A stretch of 64,000 bases of DNA, from assembly GCA_944322855.1 (NCBI GenBank), contig CALUQG010000001.1:124001-188000 (forward strand), read 5' to 3'. A program made the position numbers and the translations under genes. Below the pieces are notes generated by a model that saw nothing but the letters and a program-made list of their open reading frames with translations, was not told the origin of the DNA and searched no databases. The stretch comes from Candidatus Gastranaerophilales bacterium. GTDB lineage: Bacteria > Cyanobacteriota > Vampirovibrionia > Gastranaerophilales > Gastranaerophilaceae. Within the stretch, counting starts at the first letter, position 1, and every line of letters begins with the position of its first letter. Positions 36,210 through 45,498 of this stretch are shown one piece after another.

Positions 36210-39104
36210 ATGATGTTTAACGGTTTAAATATAAAAAACAACATACAGTCACCTGTGCAGATAAGACGGGAAAATGTCTCGAATGCCATAAACAAGACGG
36301 CGCCGACACAGATTGAACCTCAAAATATTGAGGAAAATATCCCAAGCGCTGATTCAGAGACCAAAGCAGCAGAGGCATTGAAAGCCGGAGTTCTTGCACA
36401 GGCGCCTGTTTCTTACATGTATATTCGTGACATAAAACTTCCATTTGCCGGCAATGCAAAACTCTATAAATTAGCAAACGGCCAAAAGGTTGCAATACTT
36501 GAGAAAAAAGGCCCGACAGTTCTGGAAACATACTACAATGTCGGTTCAATGAATGAACCTGACAGCCAGAGAGGCATAAGCCATTTTAATGAACATATGG
36601 CATTCAACGGTTCAAAAGGCCCGATGGGAAAAAGTCTCGGAGCCGGTGATTTTTTCAAAATTGTTAATGACATGGGTGCAATAACAAATGCTTCTACAGG
36701 TTTTTCTCAAACAGATTATTTTATAAGTTCACAGCTTCTTGGGGAAAATACTTTTGACAAATCTGCTTTTATCCAGTCGCAGCAGCTTCAATATCCCGAA
36801 CATTCCGAAGATATGATTATAAAAGAAAAAGGCCCTGTTACCTCGGAAATCAGTATGGTCGGTGATCAGCCGGAAAATATGGCTCTTAACAACTGTATAA
36901 AAAATCTTTTTCAAATACAATCAACATCCCCTGACCTTGTTGCAGGAACAATAGAAAATATAAATAATCTTGATAGAAACAAAACTCTTGATTATTACAA
37001 TCTGTGGTACACTCCCGATAATTGTGCAACTGTTATTACCGGAGAAGTACCGGTTCAAGAAGCAATAGACACAGTTGCCCGTCATTTCAACAAGTTTGCA
37101 CAGGTTGATACAAATAAAAGAAAATATCAGGAATTTAAAACTATAGACAAGCCTGTCAGAGTTGATGTAAAAATGCCGAAAGCACAATCCAGCATCATGG
37201 CATTAGGCTTTGCAGGGCCGTCTAACAATTCTTCCAGAGAAAATATTCAGATGGAAGTATTAATGACAGCACTTTTGGGTTACAAAAATGCCCGTATTAA
37301 CAGAGAATTAAACAAGATACAATCTGCTGCAGCAGTTAACATCGAAAGAGTCGGAAACAGACCCTCCGATCCAAAGGCTATCATGATTGTTTCTCAATCC
37401 ACACCGGAAAAAACTGAAAAAGTTTTAAAAACAATTTACTCTGAAATAAACAAAATTTCTCAAAAGCCTCTTTCTCAAGAAGAACTTGAAACATCAAAAA
37501 AAATACTGAAAATGACGTTTTCAAAAATATCTGAAAACTCTCATCTTTTGAACACTCTTCTTGGAAATGCTTTACTTGACGATGATATAGATTATATTGA
37601 AAATTATCTCAGCATTCTTGATAGTCTTACTCCTCAGGATATTTCGGATTTTGCTAAAAAATATCTTGATTTAAACAAAGTTTCTTTGTCTGTAGTGCAT
37701 CCGCAAAGCCTTGATGATGACAAAATAATGGAAAATTATAAAGCAGTAAACGTTTCTCAAATTTCGAAACCTTCTTTTAAAGCAAAAATAGCATTCAAAG
37801 GCAACCTGGATGACAAATCTCTTGATATGTCAAAGATTAAAGAATACAAACTATGCAATAATATGGATGTTGTCTTGAATGCAAATAAGTCTGATATAGT
37901 TACATCCAAAATTACCCTTAAGACCCCTGCACCTGCAAATGTTAAACCATCTGTTCCTTCCATTCTTGCAGTAATGCTGAATGAAGGTTCAAAAACAAAA
38001 AATTACGATACATTCTATAAAGATGTACACAAAGCAGGCATGACATTGAAGTTTGATGCAGATTTTCAATCTATAAATGCCTGTATGGAGTCTTTAAATA
38101 CAGATGCAGACATGGGCATAAATCTTATTAAAGAGGTTTTCAACGAACCAAGATTTAATGAAAAAAGTCTGGATTATGCAAAAAAACTTGTCAGAGAATC
38201 TATACTGAACAGCAACAAATCAGCACTTGAAAAAGCAACCAAAGCACTTTTCCCGGACAACCCTGAGTTTGCTACAAATCAGGAAATACTTGATTCAATC
38301 GACACTGTTACCTTGAATGATGTAATCGGATTTTTTAACTATATAAAAACAAATTCTATGGCAAAGGCTGTCTTCACCGCACCTGTCGAAAAAAATCCGC
38401 AGCTTGCAGATTTAATATTGAATAACATGTCAATAGGACTTGGTACTTTTAAACCCTATAGCAAAGAAGTATTCAACTGTTATACTCCTATTGAAAAAGA
38501 TACTGTTTTAACGGCTACTGAACCGAGAAATCAGGCTGACATCGTGCAGGCTTATAAGTTTAAAACTAATTTCAATCCAAAAGATCAAGCAGTTTTTAAA
38601 GTTTTGAATACTATACTCGGCGACGGTACATCATCAAGACTTTTTAATGACCTTCGTGAAAAACAAAAACTTGCATACAGAGTAGAATCAGATATAGATT
38701 TTGTCGGAAACACAGGAGTTGTTGTTCTCGGTATTAAAACGACCACTGATGATAAAACAGCCGGAGTTCAACAGTTTGACAATGTGAAAAAATCTCTGGA
38801 AGGCTTTAAAAAGCATATAGAACTTCTGAAAACAGAGCCTGTATCAGAAAATGAACTTAATGCAGCAAAATTAAGAATAAAAACAAAACTCTTGAACTCT
38901 ATTGAGACTTCGGATTCACAAACAGTAGTACTTGACAGTTCAATTGATTCTATAACAGGTTTGAATTCTTTGAATGAAAATTTAAAACTTGTAGACAGTG
39001 TAACTGCAGAAGATATAAAAAATGCGGCAAATTATATTTTTTCAACACCGTCAATTACTTCTGTTTTGGCCAGTGAAGATACAATTAAAAATTTGAATAT
39101 ATAA
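36210..39104 (+). CDS. M16-family zinc protease without a signal peptide, two-domain
   Basis: 964 residues. The first 70 are polar, Asn/Gln/Glu-rich and disordered, with no signal peptide. Domain one carries H125-F-N-E128-H129 and E213 (TSEIS), the M16 zinc set. Domain two (about 555 onwards) starts after a linker with SFKAKIAFKGNL and contains TSSRLFNDLREKQKLAYRVE. Compared with the 17739 gene this one has the long N-terminal extension instead of a leader. That could mean a cytoplasmic protease or export by another route. Two adjacent ATGs start it; no strong ribosome site. Confidence 0.93.
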   Translation: MMFNGLNIKNNIQSPVQIRRENVSNAINKTAPTQIEPQNIEENIPSADSETKAAEALKAGVLAQAPVSYMYIRDIKLPFAGNAKLYKLANGQKVAILEKKGPTVLETYYNVGSMNEPDSQRGISHFNEHMAFNGSKGPMGKSLGAGDFFKIVNDMGAITNASTGFSQTDYFISSQLLGENTFDKSAFIQSQQLQYPEHSEDMIIKEKGPVTSEISMVGDQPENMALNNCIKNLFQIQSTSPDLVAGTIENINNLDRNKTLDYYNLWYTPDNCATVITGEVPVQEAIDTVARHFNKFAQVDTNKRKYQEFKTIDKPVRVDVKMPKAQSSIMALGFAGPSNNSSRENIQMEVLMTALLGYKNARINRELNKIQSAAAVNIERVGNRPSDPKAIMIVSQSTPEKTEKVLKTIYSEINKISQKPLSQEELETSKKILKMTFSKISENSHLLNTLLGNALLDDDIDYIENYLSILDSLTPQDISDFAKKYLDLNKVSLSVVHPQSLDDDKIMENYKAVNVSQISKPSFKAKIAFKGNLDDKSLDMSKIKEYKLCNNMDVVLNANKSDIVTSKITLKTPAPANVKPSVPSILAVMLNEGSKTKNYDTFYKDVHKAGMTLKFDADFQSINACMESLNTDADMGINLIKEVFNEPRFNEKSLDYAKKLVRESILNSNKSALEKATKALFPDNPEFATNQEILDSIDTVTLNDVIGFFNYIKTNSMAKAVFTAPVEKNPQLADLILNNMSIGLGTFKPYSKEVFNCYTPIEKDTVLTATEPRNQADIVQAYKFKTNFNPKDQAVFKVLNTILGDGTSSRLFNDLREKQKLAYRVESDIDFVGNTGVVVLGIKTTTDDKTAGVQQFDNVKKSLEGFKKHIELLKTEPVSENELNAAKLRIKTKLLNSIETSDSQTVVLDSSIDSITGLNSLNENLKLVDSVTAEDIKNAANYIFSTPSITSVLASEDTIKNLNI

Positions 39105-39136
39105 AAAACAGTGAGAAATTTTGCTTGCAGGAAATA

Positions 39137-39219
39137 GATGCCAGCTTGTATTTATTAATACTGTTGGGCAGGTATGCCCAACTTACAACTTGTATTTATT
39201 TTCCGAAAAAGGATGGCAT
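39137..39219. repeat. Dispersed hairpin repeat, copy 1
   Basis: GTTGGGCAGGTATGCCCAAC (39163-39182) is an 8-bp stem with a 4-base loop. Around it GCTTGTATTTATT and ACTTGTATTTATT are direct repeats, and GATGCCA/TGGCATC an outer inverted repeat. The same core occurs at 46367 and 46668. The rest of the 254-base gap holds a short GC-rich stretch and a terminator. Confidence 0.75.
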
Positions 39220-39300
39220 CGGAGACGGCACGTCCCTGACTGCGAAATCTATGGATTAGAATTTATAGCTTTAAAAAAATAATTGATTAGCAAAGTAACA

Positions 39301-39337
39301 AAAAACATGATGTTCATGTAGAACATCATGTTTTTTT
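39301..39337. terminator. Bidirectional terminator between protease and prepilin genes
   Basis: 15-bp perfect stem AAAAACATGATGTTC / GAACATCATGTTTTT with a 5-base loop; T runs in both directions. It serves the convergent genes. Confidence 0.92.
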
Positions 39338-39358
39338 CTATTTATAGATTGGTTTTAT

Positions 39359-40729
39359 TTACCATTCGACAATTACAGCACCGTTAGCACCGTTAGCGCC
39401 TTTTCCGAATTCATCCATAGAAGCACCGCCTCCGGCACCGCCAGAGCCTGCACCTGTAATTCCGTCAGAGGAACTGACAGGATAAGCGTTCGGATCATTT
39501 TCAGGTATTTTAGATCCTTGCTGCGGACGATTTTCCGCATATCCGCCATAGCTTCTTGATGTAGAGTTGTTTGTAGTTTCTTCCGGTGTTAGTGCATTTT
39601 GACCTTTGGCTTTTGATTCTTTAACAGAATAATATTTAGCCTCACCGCCGTTTCCACCAATTGCGGTAATCAGGTTTCCAAAATAAGTAGTATTGCCTTT
39701 TCGACCTGAATCGCCGTTTGTGGTTGCACCTCTGCCGCCTGTGCCGATAGTAACTTCTACTCTGTTAAGCTTTGGAAATGCTTTTACGACAGCAGCACCC
39801 GGATCACCTGCGCCGCCTGCGCCTACATCATTTCTTGTGATAGAAACTTTACCTTTTTGTCCTGAAAAAGACACAGGTTTTGCTCCATTACCGGGACTGT
39901 ATATAGAGGTTGAACCGTTTATAAATTTGAGCAGCCTGCTGTTTGTAATTCTGCCTGCGCAAGATGTACACGTATAATTTCCGTTTCTACCTGAAACACC
40001 GTTTGGTGTACCGCCAGCTCCATTGTGGTTGCCATTTGATTCCCAATCACAATAATCATAATCCGAATGTGAAGCTCCACCATCATGATGCCATTTTACT
40101 TTAGCTCTGCCTGCAGTTCCGCCGGTTGCTTCAAAATTAAAGCCTTCGCACTTAAACTTTGAAGTACCGCCGCTCGCACCGGAGCTTGTTCCGCCGTTAC
40201 CGACTACTATTGTACAATAACTACCTTCTTTTAATGTAACAGTTTCAAGATACCATCCACCTGAACCGCCGCCTTGGGTGGTTTCTGAATATAACTGACA
40301 CGGGCTGGAACCGACACCGCCTCCGGCACCGCCTCCGCCGACTACAGCTACAATATATTCAGCCGTTTCTGGTATTCTATAAGATGTAGTATATGTGAAC
40401 ATCTTCTTTTCAGGCATTGTGCCGGCAGCACCGCCTCCTCCGCCGCCGATTACTTTAACTACAAAGTTTGACGCATTAGAAGGCGGCAAAAACGTACAAT
40501 ATGATGTTTCTGTTTTTGTGGTTGTTGTACCCTGTACAGTCATTTTTGAAACATGCCTGCCGCCAATATAGGCACAAGTCCATGTTCCATGTATATTTGC
40601 TTCATTAACCTTTGTTTTCTTTTTGGATATTACAGGGATAGATACCGCTGTTATTATCGCTACAATTGTTAGTGTAATCAAAGCTTCTGCCAGAGAAAAA
40701 GCCCGTTTCTGTTTGAATTTTCTATGCAT
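39359..40729 (-). CDS. Type IV prepilin-like protein with giant glycine-rich domain
   Basis: 456 residues. The N-terminus is a class III signal: a basic leader (MHRKFKQKRA), a cut before F11, then FSLAEALITLTIVAIITAVS with Glu at position +5. The remaining 420 residues are dominated by glycine clusters (VIGGGGGGAAG, VVGGGGAGGG, TIGTGGRGAT, AIGGNGGEA) and end in GANGANGAVIVEW. The pattern resembles poly-glycine-II sandwich adhesin domains and the ALK/LTK glycine-rich domain (family-level resemblance by eye). Cysteines (about 10) could form disulfides. It is likely a surface-displayed minor pilin or pseudopilin with an adhesive head. GAGGAT precedes the ATG. No pilus machinery gene is in the window. 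Confidence 0.85.
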   Translation of the reverse strand: MHRKFKQKRAFSLAEALITLTIVAIITAVSIPVISKKKTKVNEANIHGTWTCAYIGGRHVSKMTVQGTTTTKTETSYCTFLPPSNASNFVVKVIGGGGGGAAGTMPEKKMFTYTTSYRIPETAEYIVAVVGGGGAGGGVGSSPCQLYSETTQGGGSGGWYLETVTLKEGSYCTIVVGNGGTSSGASGGTSKFKCEGFNFEATGGTAGRAKVKWHHDGGASHSDYDYCDWESNGNHNGAGGTPNGVSGRNGNYTCTSCAGRITNSRLLKFINGSTSIYSPGNGAKPVSFSGQKGKVSITRNDVGAGGAGDPGAAVVKAFPKLNRVEVTIGTGGRGATTNGDSGRKGNTTYFGNLITAIGGNGGEAKYYSVKESKAKGQNALTPEETTNNSTSRSYGGYAENRPQQGSKIPENDPNAYPVSSSDGITGAGSGGAGGGASMDEFGKGANGANGAVIVEW

Positions 40730-40776
40730 ATTCTATCCTCATATAAGCTTATATAAATATAATATCGGTTATTTTT

Positions 40777-40805
40777 ATAATTACTTAAATTTCTATTTAA
40801 GTCAA
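40777..40805 (-). promoter_or_regulatory. Prepilin promoter with operator-like inverted repeat
   Basis: On the minus strand TTGACT (40800-40805), a 17-base spacer and AATTAT (40777-40782). A perfect 8-bp inverted repeat ACTTAAAT-TTCT-ATTTAAGT (40783-40802) fills the spacer and overlaps the -35, where a repressor or activator would act. Confidence 0.5.
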
Positions 40806-40811
40806 AATATT

Positions 40812-40855
40812 AAAAAGAGTAAAAACCCTTAATATTAGCTGTTTTTACTCTTTTT
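40812..40855. terminator. Terminator after the amino-acid permease
   Basis: 15-bp stem AAAAAGAGTAAAAAC / GTTTTTACTCTTTTT with a 14-base loop, 26 bases beyond the permease stop; T-rich on both strands. Confidence 0.85.
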
Positions 40856-40880
40856 TGATATTTAACAAATCGTAATATTA

Positions 40881-42506
40881 TTACATTTGTGAAGAAGCTT
40901 TTTCTCTTGCTTCTTTGTTACGCTGTCTTTTTTCTTCTATATTTTCAATTCTTCTGTTGCGTTTATAACCGTATCCTGCATAAATACTGATACCGATTAA
41001 AAGCCATAATGGGAACAACAGAGCTGTTTTACCCATGCTTATGATAGCGACAACCATTAAGCCACCGCACAAAATTATTCCGAGCGCAGGGAATAATGGC
41101 GAGAATGGAACCTTGAACGGTCTGTGTCTTTGAGGATCTGTTTTTCTCAAAATCAAAACACCTACACAAACAATAATAAAAGACGTGAATACACTAAATA
41201 TACAAAGCTGTGCAGCCAAATTCAAATCGAGGAACAAGCATCCTATCATCATGGCTATGCCGACAACCCATGTGATAACATGAGGAGTTTTATACACAGG
41301 ATGAACTTTTTTCAATATTCCGGGGAAGAAATTGTCTCTGGCCATTGAGAACAAAATTCTTGTTGCAGCTAACTGCATAACAAGCAAAACTGATGTCAAA
41401 CCTGTCAAAGCGCCGACAGAAATCAAACCTGCAACCCATCCCTGACCTGTCATCTGCATAGCATGTGCAATCGGTGCATGGATATTGATGTGATCCCATT
41501 TAACAACACCCGTCAATACAAGTGCAACAAAAATATAAACAACAGTACAAAGCACCAGTGTACCGATAATACCTATCGGAATGTCTTTCTGAGGATTTTT
41601 TGTTTCTTCCGCCGCTGTTGATATTGCATCAAAACCTGTATATGCAAAAAATATCGTAAATGCACTGACAAGCACACTTCCTATACCGTTTGGCATAAAA
41701 GGAACCCAGTTATCAGGTTTTACATAAAAAGCACCAACACCGATGAACAAACCGATTACCACAAGTTTTATGATAACCATAATTCCTGCCATATTTTTTG
41801 ATTCGGAAATACCTTTAACAAGTATTGCCGTAACAAGCAATATCATTAATATTGCAGGAACATTTACACAAAACGGAATAAATCCCAGATGCGGAATATG
41901 ATCCATAGGATTCAATCCCATTTTGAGATAAGCTGCTTTGGCAGAGCCAAAATCATTAACCAGCCACAAAGGCGGATACATTATATGATGTGCAGCTGTT
42001 TGCAAAAACGGAGGCAAAGCTTTTGTATATGGCTCAAAGCCTCGCAAAAATTGAAGCAAATATCCAGTCCAGCTGCAAGCAACAGCAATATTACCGATAG
42101 TATACTGAAGCATCAAAACCCAGCCGACCATCCATGCGGCAAGTTCTCCCATAGTTGCGAATGTGTAAGTATAAACACCGCCTGATACAGGTATCATTGA
42201 CGCAAATTCCGCATAACATAATGCAGAAAATATACAGGCTATTGCCGCAATTATCATTGAAATAATAAGCGCAGGCCCTGCACCATGCCCGTCAGTTCCG
42301 ACTACTGCCGAACCGACCATAGAAAAAATTCCGGCTCCGATTACTGCACCAATACCGAGGATTATCAAATCCATCCAGTTCAAAGATTTTTTCAACCCTG
42401 TTTCTTTTGACTGTGCAAGCATGTCATCAGGGTTTTTTGTCTTTAAAAGTTTAGATACGAAATTTTCTACCAATCCTGCTTCGGTAACTTCATGTTGTTG
42501 GCTCAT
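40881..42506 (-). CDS. APC-superfamily amino-acid permease (CAT-like)
   Basis: 541 residues, with about 12-14 hydrophobic segments. The N-terminal signature LNWMDLIILGIGAVIGAGIF is typical of amino acid/polyamine/organocation permeases, and AFFAYTGFDAISTAAEETKN is typical of the cationic amino-acid transporter subgroup. A charged tail (about 515-541) is cytoplasmic. It probably imports or exchanges an amino acid; the substrate cannot be read from sequence. It lies 20 bases downstream of glyQ and may share its promoter. Confidence 0.92.
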   Translation of the reverse strand: MSQQHEVTEAGLVENFVSKLLKTKNPDDMLAQSKETGLKKSLNWMDLIILGIGAVIGAGIFSMVGSAVVGTDGHGAGPALIISMIIAAIACIFSALCYAEFASMIPVSGGVYTYTFATMGELAAWMVGWVLMLQYTIGNIAVACSWTGYLLQFLRGFEPYTKALPPFLQTAAHHIMYPPLWLVNDFGSAKAAYLKMGLNPMDHIPHLGFIPFCVNVPAILMILLVTAILVKGISESKNMAGIMVIIKLVVIGLFIGVGAFYVKPDNWVPFMPNGIGSVLVSAFTIFFAYTGFDAISTAAEETKNPQKDIPIGIIGTLVLCTVVYIFVALVLTGVVKWDHINIHAPIAHAMQMTGQGWVAGLISVGALTGLTSVLLVMQLAATRILFSMARDNFFPGILKKVHPVYKTPHVITWVVGIAMMIGCLFLDLNLAAQLCIFSVFTSFIIVCVGVLILRKTDPQRHRPFKVPFSPLFPALGIILCGGLMVVAIISMGKTALLFPLWLLIGISIYAGYGYKRNRRIENIEEKRQRNKEAREKASSQM

Positions 42507-42526
42507 GTAAATATCCTTATATTAAA

Positions 42527-43426
42527 TTAAATTGTAGCTTTTTCACATTTTTTATTTTTGAGCAAGGGGAAACCCATTTCTTCTCTCTGCTCAACATACA
42601 ATTTTGCCACCATTGCAGCCATTCTTCTGACTCTGTTGATAAAGTTAATTCTTTCATCTTTTGAAATAACACCTCTTGCGTCAAGAAGATTAAAAGTATG
42701 TGAACATTTTAAAACGTAATCATACGCAGGAAGAACAAGTTTGTTTTCAACACAGTTTTCAACTTCTTCCTGAAAAATATCAAACATTTTGAATAATCTT
42801 TCAGCGCTTGAAACCTCAAAATTATATTTTGACTGTTCAATTTCATTTTGAAGATAAATTTCACCGTATTTAAGTTCTTTATTCCACATTACATCATAAA
42901 CTGAATTTACATTTTGCAGATACATTGCAATTCTCTCAAGACCGTATGTCAATTCAAGTGCAACGGGTTTGATTTCCAAACCGCCTACCTGCTGAAAATA
43001 TGTGAATTGAGTAATTTCCATACCGTCAAGCCATACTTCCCAGCCTACACCGGCTGCGCCGAGTGTGGGTGATTCCCAGTTATCTTCAACAAATCTCACA
43101 TCATGCTGTGAAAGGTCTATACCCATAGCCTCAAGACTTTTTAAATATAATTCCTGAGCGTTATCCGGCGAAGGTTTCAATATAACCTGATATTGAAAAT
43201 AATGCCCGAGACGGTTCGGATTTTCACCGTAACGTGCATCCGTAGGACGTCTGCATGGCTCTACCATTGCGGTATTCCAAGGTTCAGGCCCCAACGAGCG
43301 CAAAAAAGTCGCAGGGTTCATTGTCGATGCACCTTTTTCAATATCATAAGGCTGCTGAATTATACAACCGTAATCTGACCAAAATTTTGATAAATTTAAA
43401 ATTAATTCTTGAAAGGTTAAAGCCAT
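42527..43426 (-). CDS. glyQ: Glycyl-tRNA synthetase alpha subunit
   Basis: 299 residues, normal length. It is the catalytic subunit of the bacterial alpha2beta2 enzyme that charges tRNA-Gly. Recognised by [40 protein letters not shown] and the [13 protein letters not shown] motif. The beta subunit gene glyS is not adjacent or in the window, so the two must be made from separate loci. No T-box leader is visible. Confidence 0.98.
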   Translation of the reverse strand: MALTFQELILNLSKFWSDYGCIIQQPYDIEKGASTMNPATFLRSLGPEPWNTAMVEPCRRPTDARYGENPNRLGHYFQYQVILKPSPDNAQELYLKSLEAMGIDLSQHDVRFVEDNWESPTLGAAGVGWEVWLDGMEITQFTYFQQVGGLEIKPVALELTYGLERIAMYLQNVNSVYDVMWNKELKYGEIYLQNEIEQSKYNFEVSSAERLFKMFDIFQEEVENCVENKLVLPAYDYVLKCSHTFNLLDARGVISKDERINFINRVRRMAAMVAKLYVEQREEMGFPLLKNKKCEKATI

Positions 43427-43490
43427 TCTCTCTTGATTTCCAGTACTGTAATATCCAATAACCGCAAGGGTTTACGCATTTAGCTCTAAT

Positions 43491-43519
43491 ATTATAATAT
43501 AAGAATACGTATTTTACAA
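43491..43519 (-). promoter_or_regulatory. Promoter of glyQ
   Basis: On the minus strand TTGTAA (43514-43519), a 17-base spacer and a perfect TATAAT (43491-43496). An AACTAT/ATAGTT inverted repeat overlaps the upstream edge. Confidence 0.65.
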
Positions 43520-43597
43520 ACTATTGTAATAGTTACACTCAAAATTGTTACATGTGTAATCTTTTAATATTTTATACTAATAAATTTTTAAATCTGA

Positions 43598-44878
43598 TTA
43601 AAGCAAAATACCTGCAATACAAGCGGAAAGATATGATGCCAGAGTTCCGCAGACAAGAGCTTTTACACCGAGTTTTGCAAGGTCTTTTCTTCTATTCGGT
43701 GCGAGTTCTCCTATACCGCCTATCTGAATGGCAATAGAACCAAGATTTGCAAATCCGCAAAGTGCAAATGTCGCAATTACTATACTTTTCTGGCTTAATA
43801 CAGGTTTCAAAGCCGTCAAATCGAGGTATGCTATAAATTCATTAAACACAAGTTTTGTTCCCATTAACGCACCGACATCCACAGCCTCTTTAAAAGGAAC
43901 ACCCATAACAAGTGCAAACAGAGAAAAAATGCTGCCGAGTATTTCTTTTAGCGAAAGATGCGTCAAATCAATATGTATAAATGACAAATTCATATGTAAA
44001 ACATTTGCAAGAAACAATCCGACATGTCCCAAAATCCAATCAACCATAGATATTAAAGCAGTCAATGCTATGAGCATGGCTATAACATTGATAGATACTT
44101 TCATACCGTCTGAGGCACCATGGGCAATTGAGTCAATTAAATTTACATGGGTCTTTTTGATTTCTACTTTAACTTCATTTTTTGTTTGTGATTCTTCGGT
44201 TTCAGGGTAAACAATTTTTGAAATTACAAGTGCGCCCGGTGCTGCCATGATTGAAGCAGCGAGAAGATATTCAGCAGGTATTCCCATTCCGACGTACATA
44301 GCCATAACACCTCCTGCTATACATGCCATAGAACCGGTCATTGATGCAAGAAGTTCTGACATTGTCATTGTAGCAAGATATGGTTTTATCATAATTTGGG
44401 CTTCTACCTGTCCGACAAATGCAGATGCAATATTTGAAAGAGATTCTGCTCCGGACACATTCATAAGTTTATACATAATTTTTGCGCAAAATTCGACGAC
44501 TCTTTGCATAATTCCATAGTAATAAAGAATATTTACCAGAATTAATATAAATATGATTGTCGGTATTAGTTTCAATGCAAAAATAAATCCTGCACCTTCA
44601 CCGAAAAGTTCTTCCATTTTTACAGGGCTGTTTGTTAAAACCCCGAATACAAAGTTTCCGCCTTCATTTGAAAAATCAAGTATCTTTTGGATAAAAAGAC
44701 CTATGGTATGAAAAATCTTTTGCCCAAGCGGTACTTTCAACACAAAAACAGCAAGCAGAACCTGAAGGATAAATCCAGGAATAATTGTCTTGAGACATAT
44801 TGCTTTTTTATTATTAGAAAGAGCATATGCTATTGCCAAAATTACTATTATACCTATGATACCGACAAATCTATCCAT
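43598..44878 (-). CDS. Concentrative nucleoside transporter (NupC/CNT family)
   Basis: 426 residues, about 10 membrane segments. The CNT pattern is seen in FIFALKLIPTIIFILILVNI, VSGAESLSNIASAFVGQVEA and CGFANLGSIAIQIGGIGELA near the end. It takes up nucleosides with Na+ or H+, fitting apt and the kinase pair as part of nucleotide salvage. AGAAGGGAA lies before the ATG. Its leader faces the divergent gene at 45057. Confidence 0.93.
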   Translation of the reverse strand: MDRFVGIIGIIVILAIAYALSNNKKAICLKTIIPGFILQVLLAVFVLKVPLGQKIFHTIGLFIQKILDFSNEGGNFVFGVLTNSPVKMEELFGEGAGFIFALKLIPTIIFILILVNILYYYGIMQRVVEFCAKIMYKLMNVSGAESLSNIASAFVGQVEAQIMIKPYLATMTMSELLASMTGSMACIAGGVMAMYVGMGIPAEYLLAASIMAAPGALVISKIVYPETEESQTKNEVKVEIKKTHVNLIDSIAHGASDGMKVSINVIAMLIALTALISMVDWILGHVGLFLANVLHMNLSFIHIDLTHLSLKEILGSIFSLFALVMGVPFKEAVDVGALMGTKLVFNEFIAYLDLTALKPVLSQKSIVIATFALCGFANLGSIAIQIGGIGELAPNRRKDLAKLGVKALVCGTLASYLSACIAGILL

Positions 44879-45056
44879 GTTGTTCCCTTCTTTTCAGAAT
44901 TCCTGTTAGGTTTATTTTACTTAAAACAGATTTTAATTACCGAACATTTTTTATATATTTCATATATTTGTAACAATGTTAACATTATTATTTAAAATCA
45001 TGCAAAAATGGAGCTTGAATTGTTTTATTAGACATGTGAAAGTGTAAGGGGTTACT

Positions 45057-45425
45057 ATGACTGCACCCGTAAGTGTGAATAATACTAATAGTACTGCATA
45101 CGTTCAGCCTGTAGGGGCATATACTTTGCATGGTTCAAATCGCTTTGAACCCGGGAATTTTATTGTCAATCCTCCTTCTTCTTTTTACAAATATTCTGTT
45201 TACGATGAACTGGAACTCGGAAAAGACCGCTATAAAGAAATCTTGAACGCTATCCAATCAAAATCCGCATTAAAACAACAAAAAAGCACCAAAAGACGTA
45301 CAGTTTTTTCAAAAATATTGAAACTCGCTCTGGCTGCTGCTGCCGGTATTTTGATTTACAAAAACAGAAATACCTTGAAAAATGTCTTTCAAAATTTGTG
45401 GAACAGAATAAGTAAAAAATCATAA
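45057..45425 (+). CDS. Small membrane-anchored protein, unknown
   Basis: 122 residues. AAGGGG precedes the ATG by 7 bases. The first 70 residues are Asn/Ser/Pro-rich and disordered, a basic region follows, and one membrane helix lies near 86-104 (SKILKLALAAAAGILIY) with a short basic tail. It is therefore tail-anchored or single-pass. It forms a unit with the coiled-coil gene 73 bases on. No family recognised. Confidence 0.75.
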   Translation: MTAPVSVNNTNSTAYVQPVGAYTLHGSNRFEPGNFIVNPPSSFYKYSVYDELELGKDRYKEILNAIQSKSALKQQKSTKRRTVFSKILKLALAAAAGILIYKNRNTLKNVFQNLWNRISKKS

Positions 45426-45498
45426 CTATTCTGCCTGAAATTTATTTTTAAAATAAAATAATTTATGAAAGTTGGAAAATACCAGAGACAAATTTAAA

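Noticed and set aside
43427-43597. T-box leader before glyQ
   Set aside because: No T-box consensus or antiterminator structure is seen; a plain promoter explains the region.
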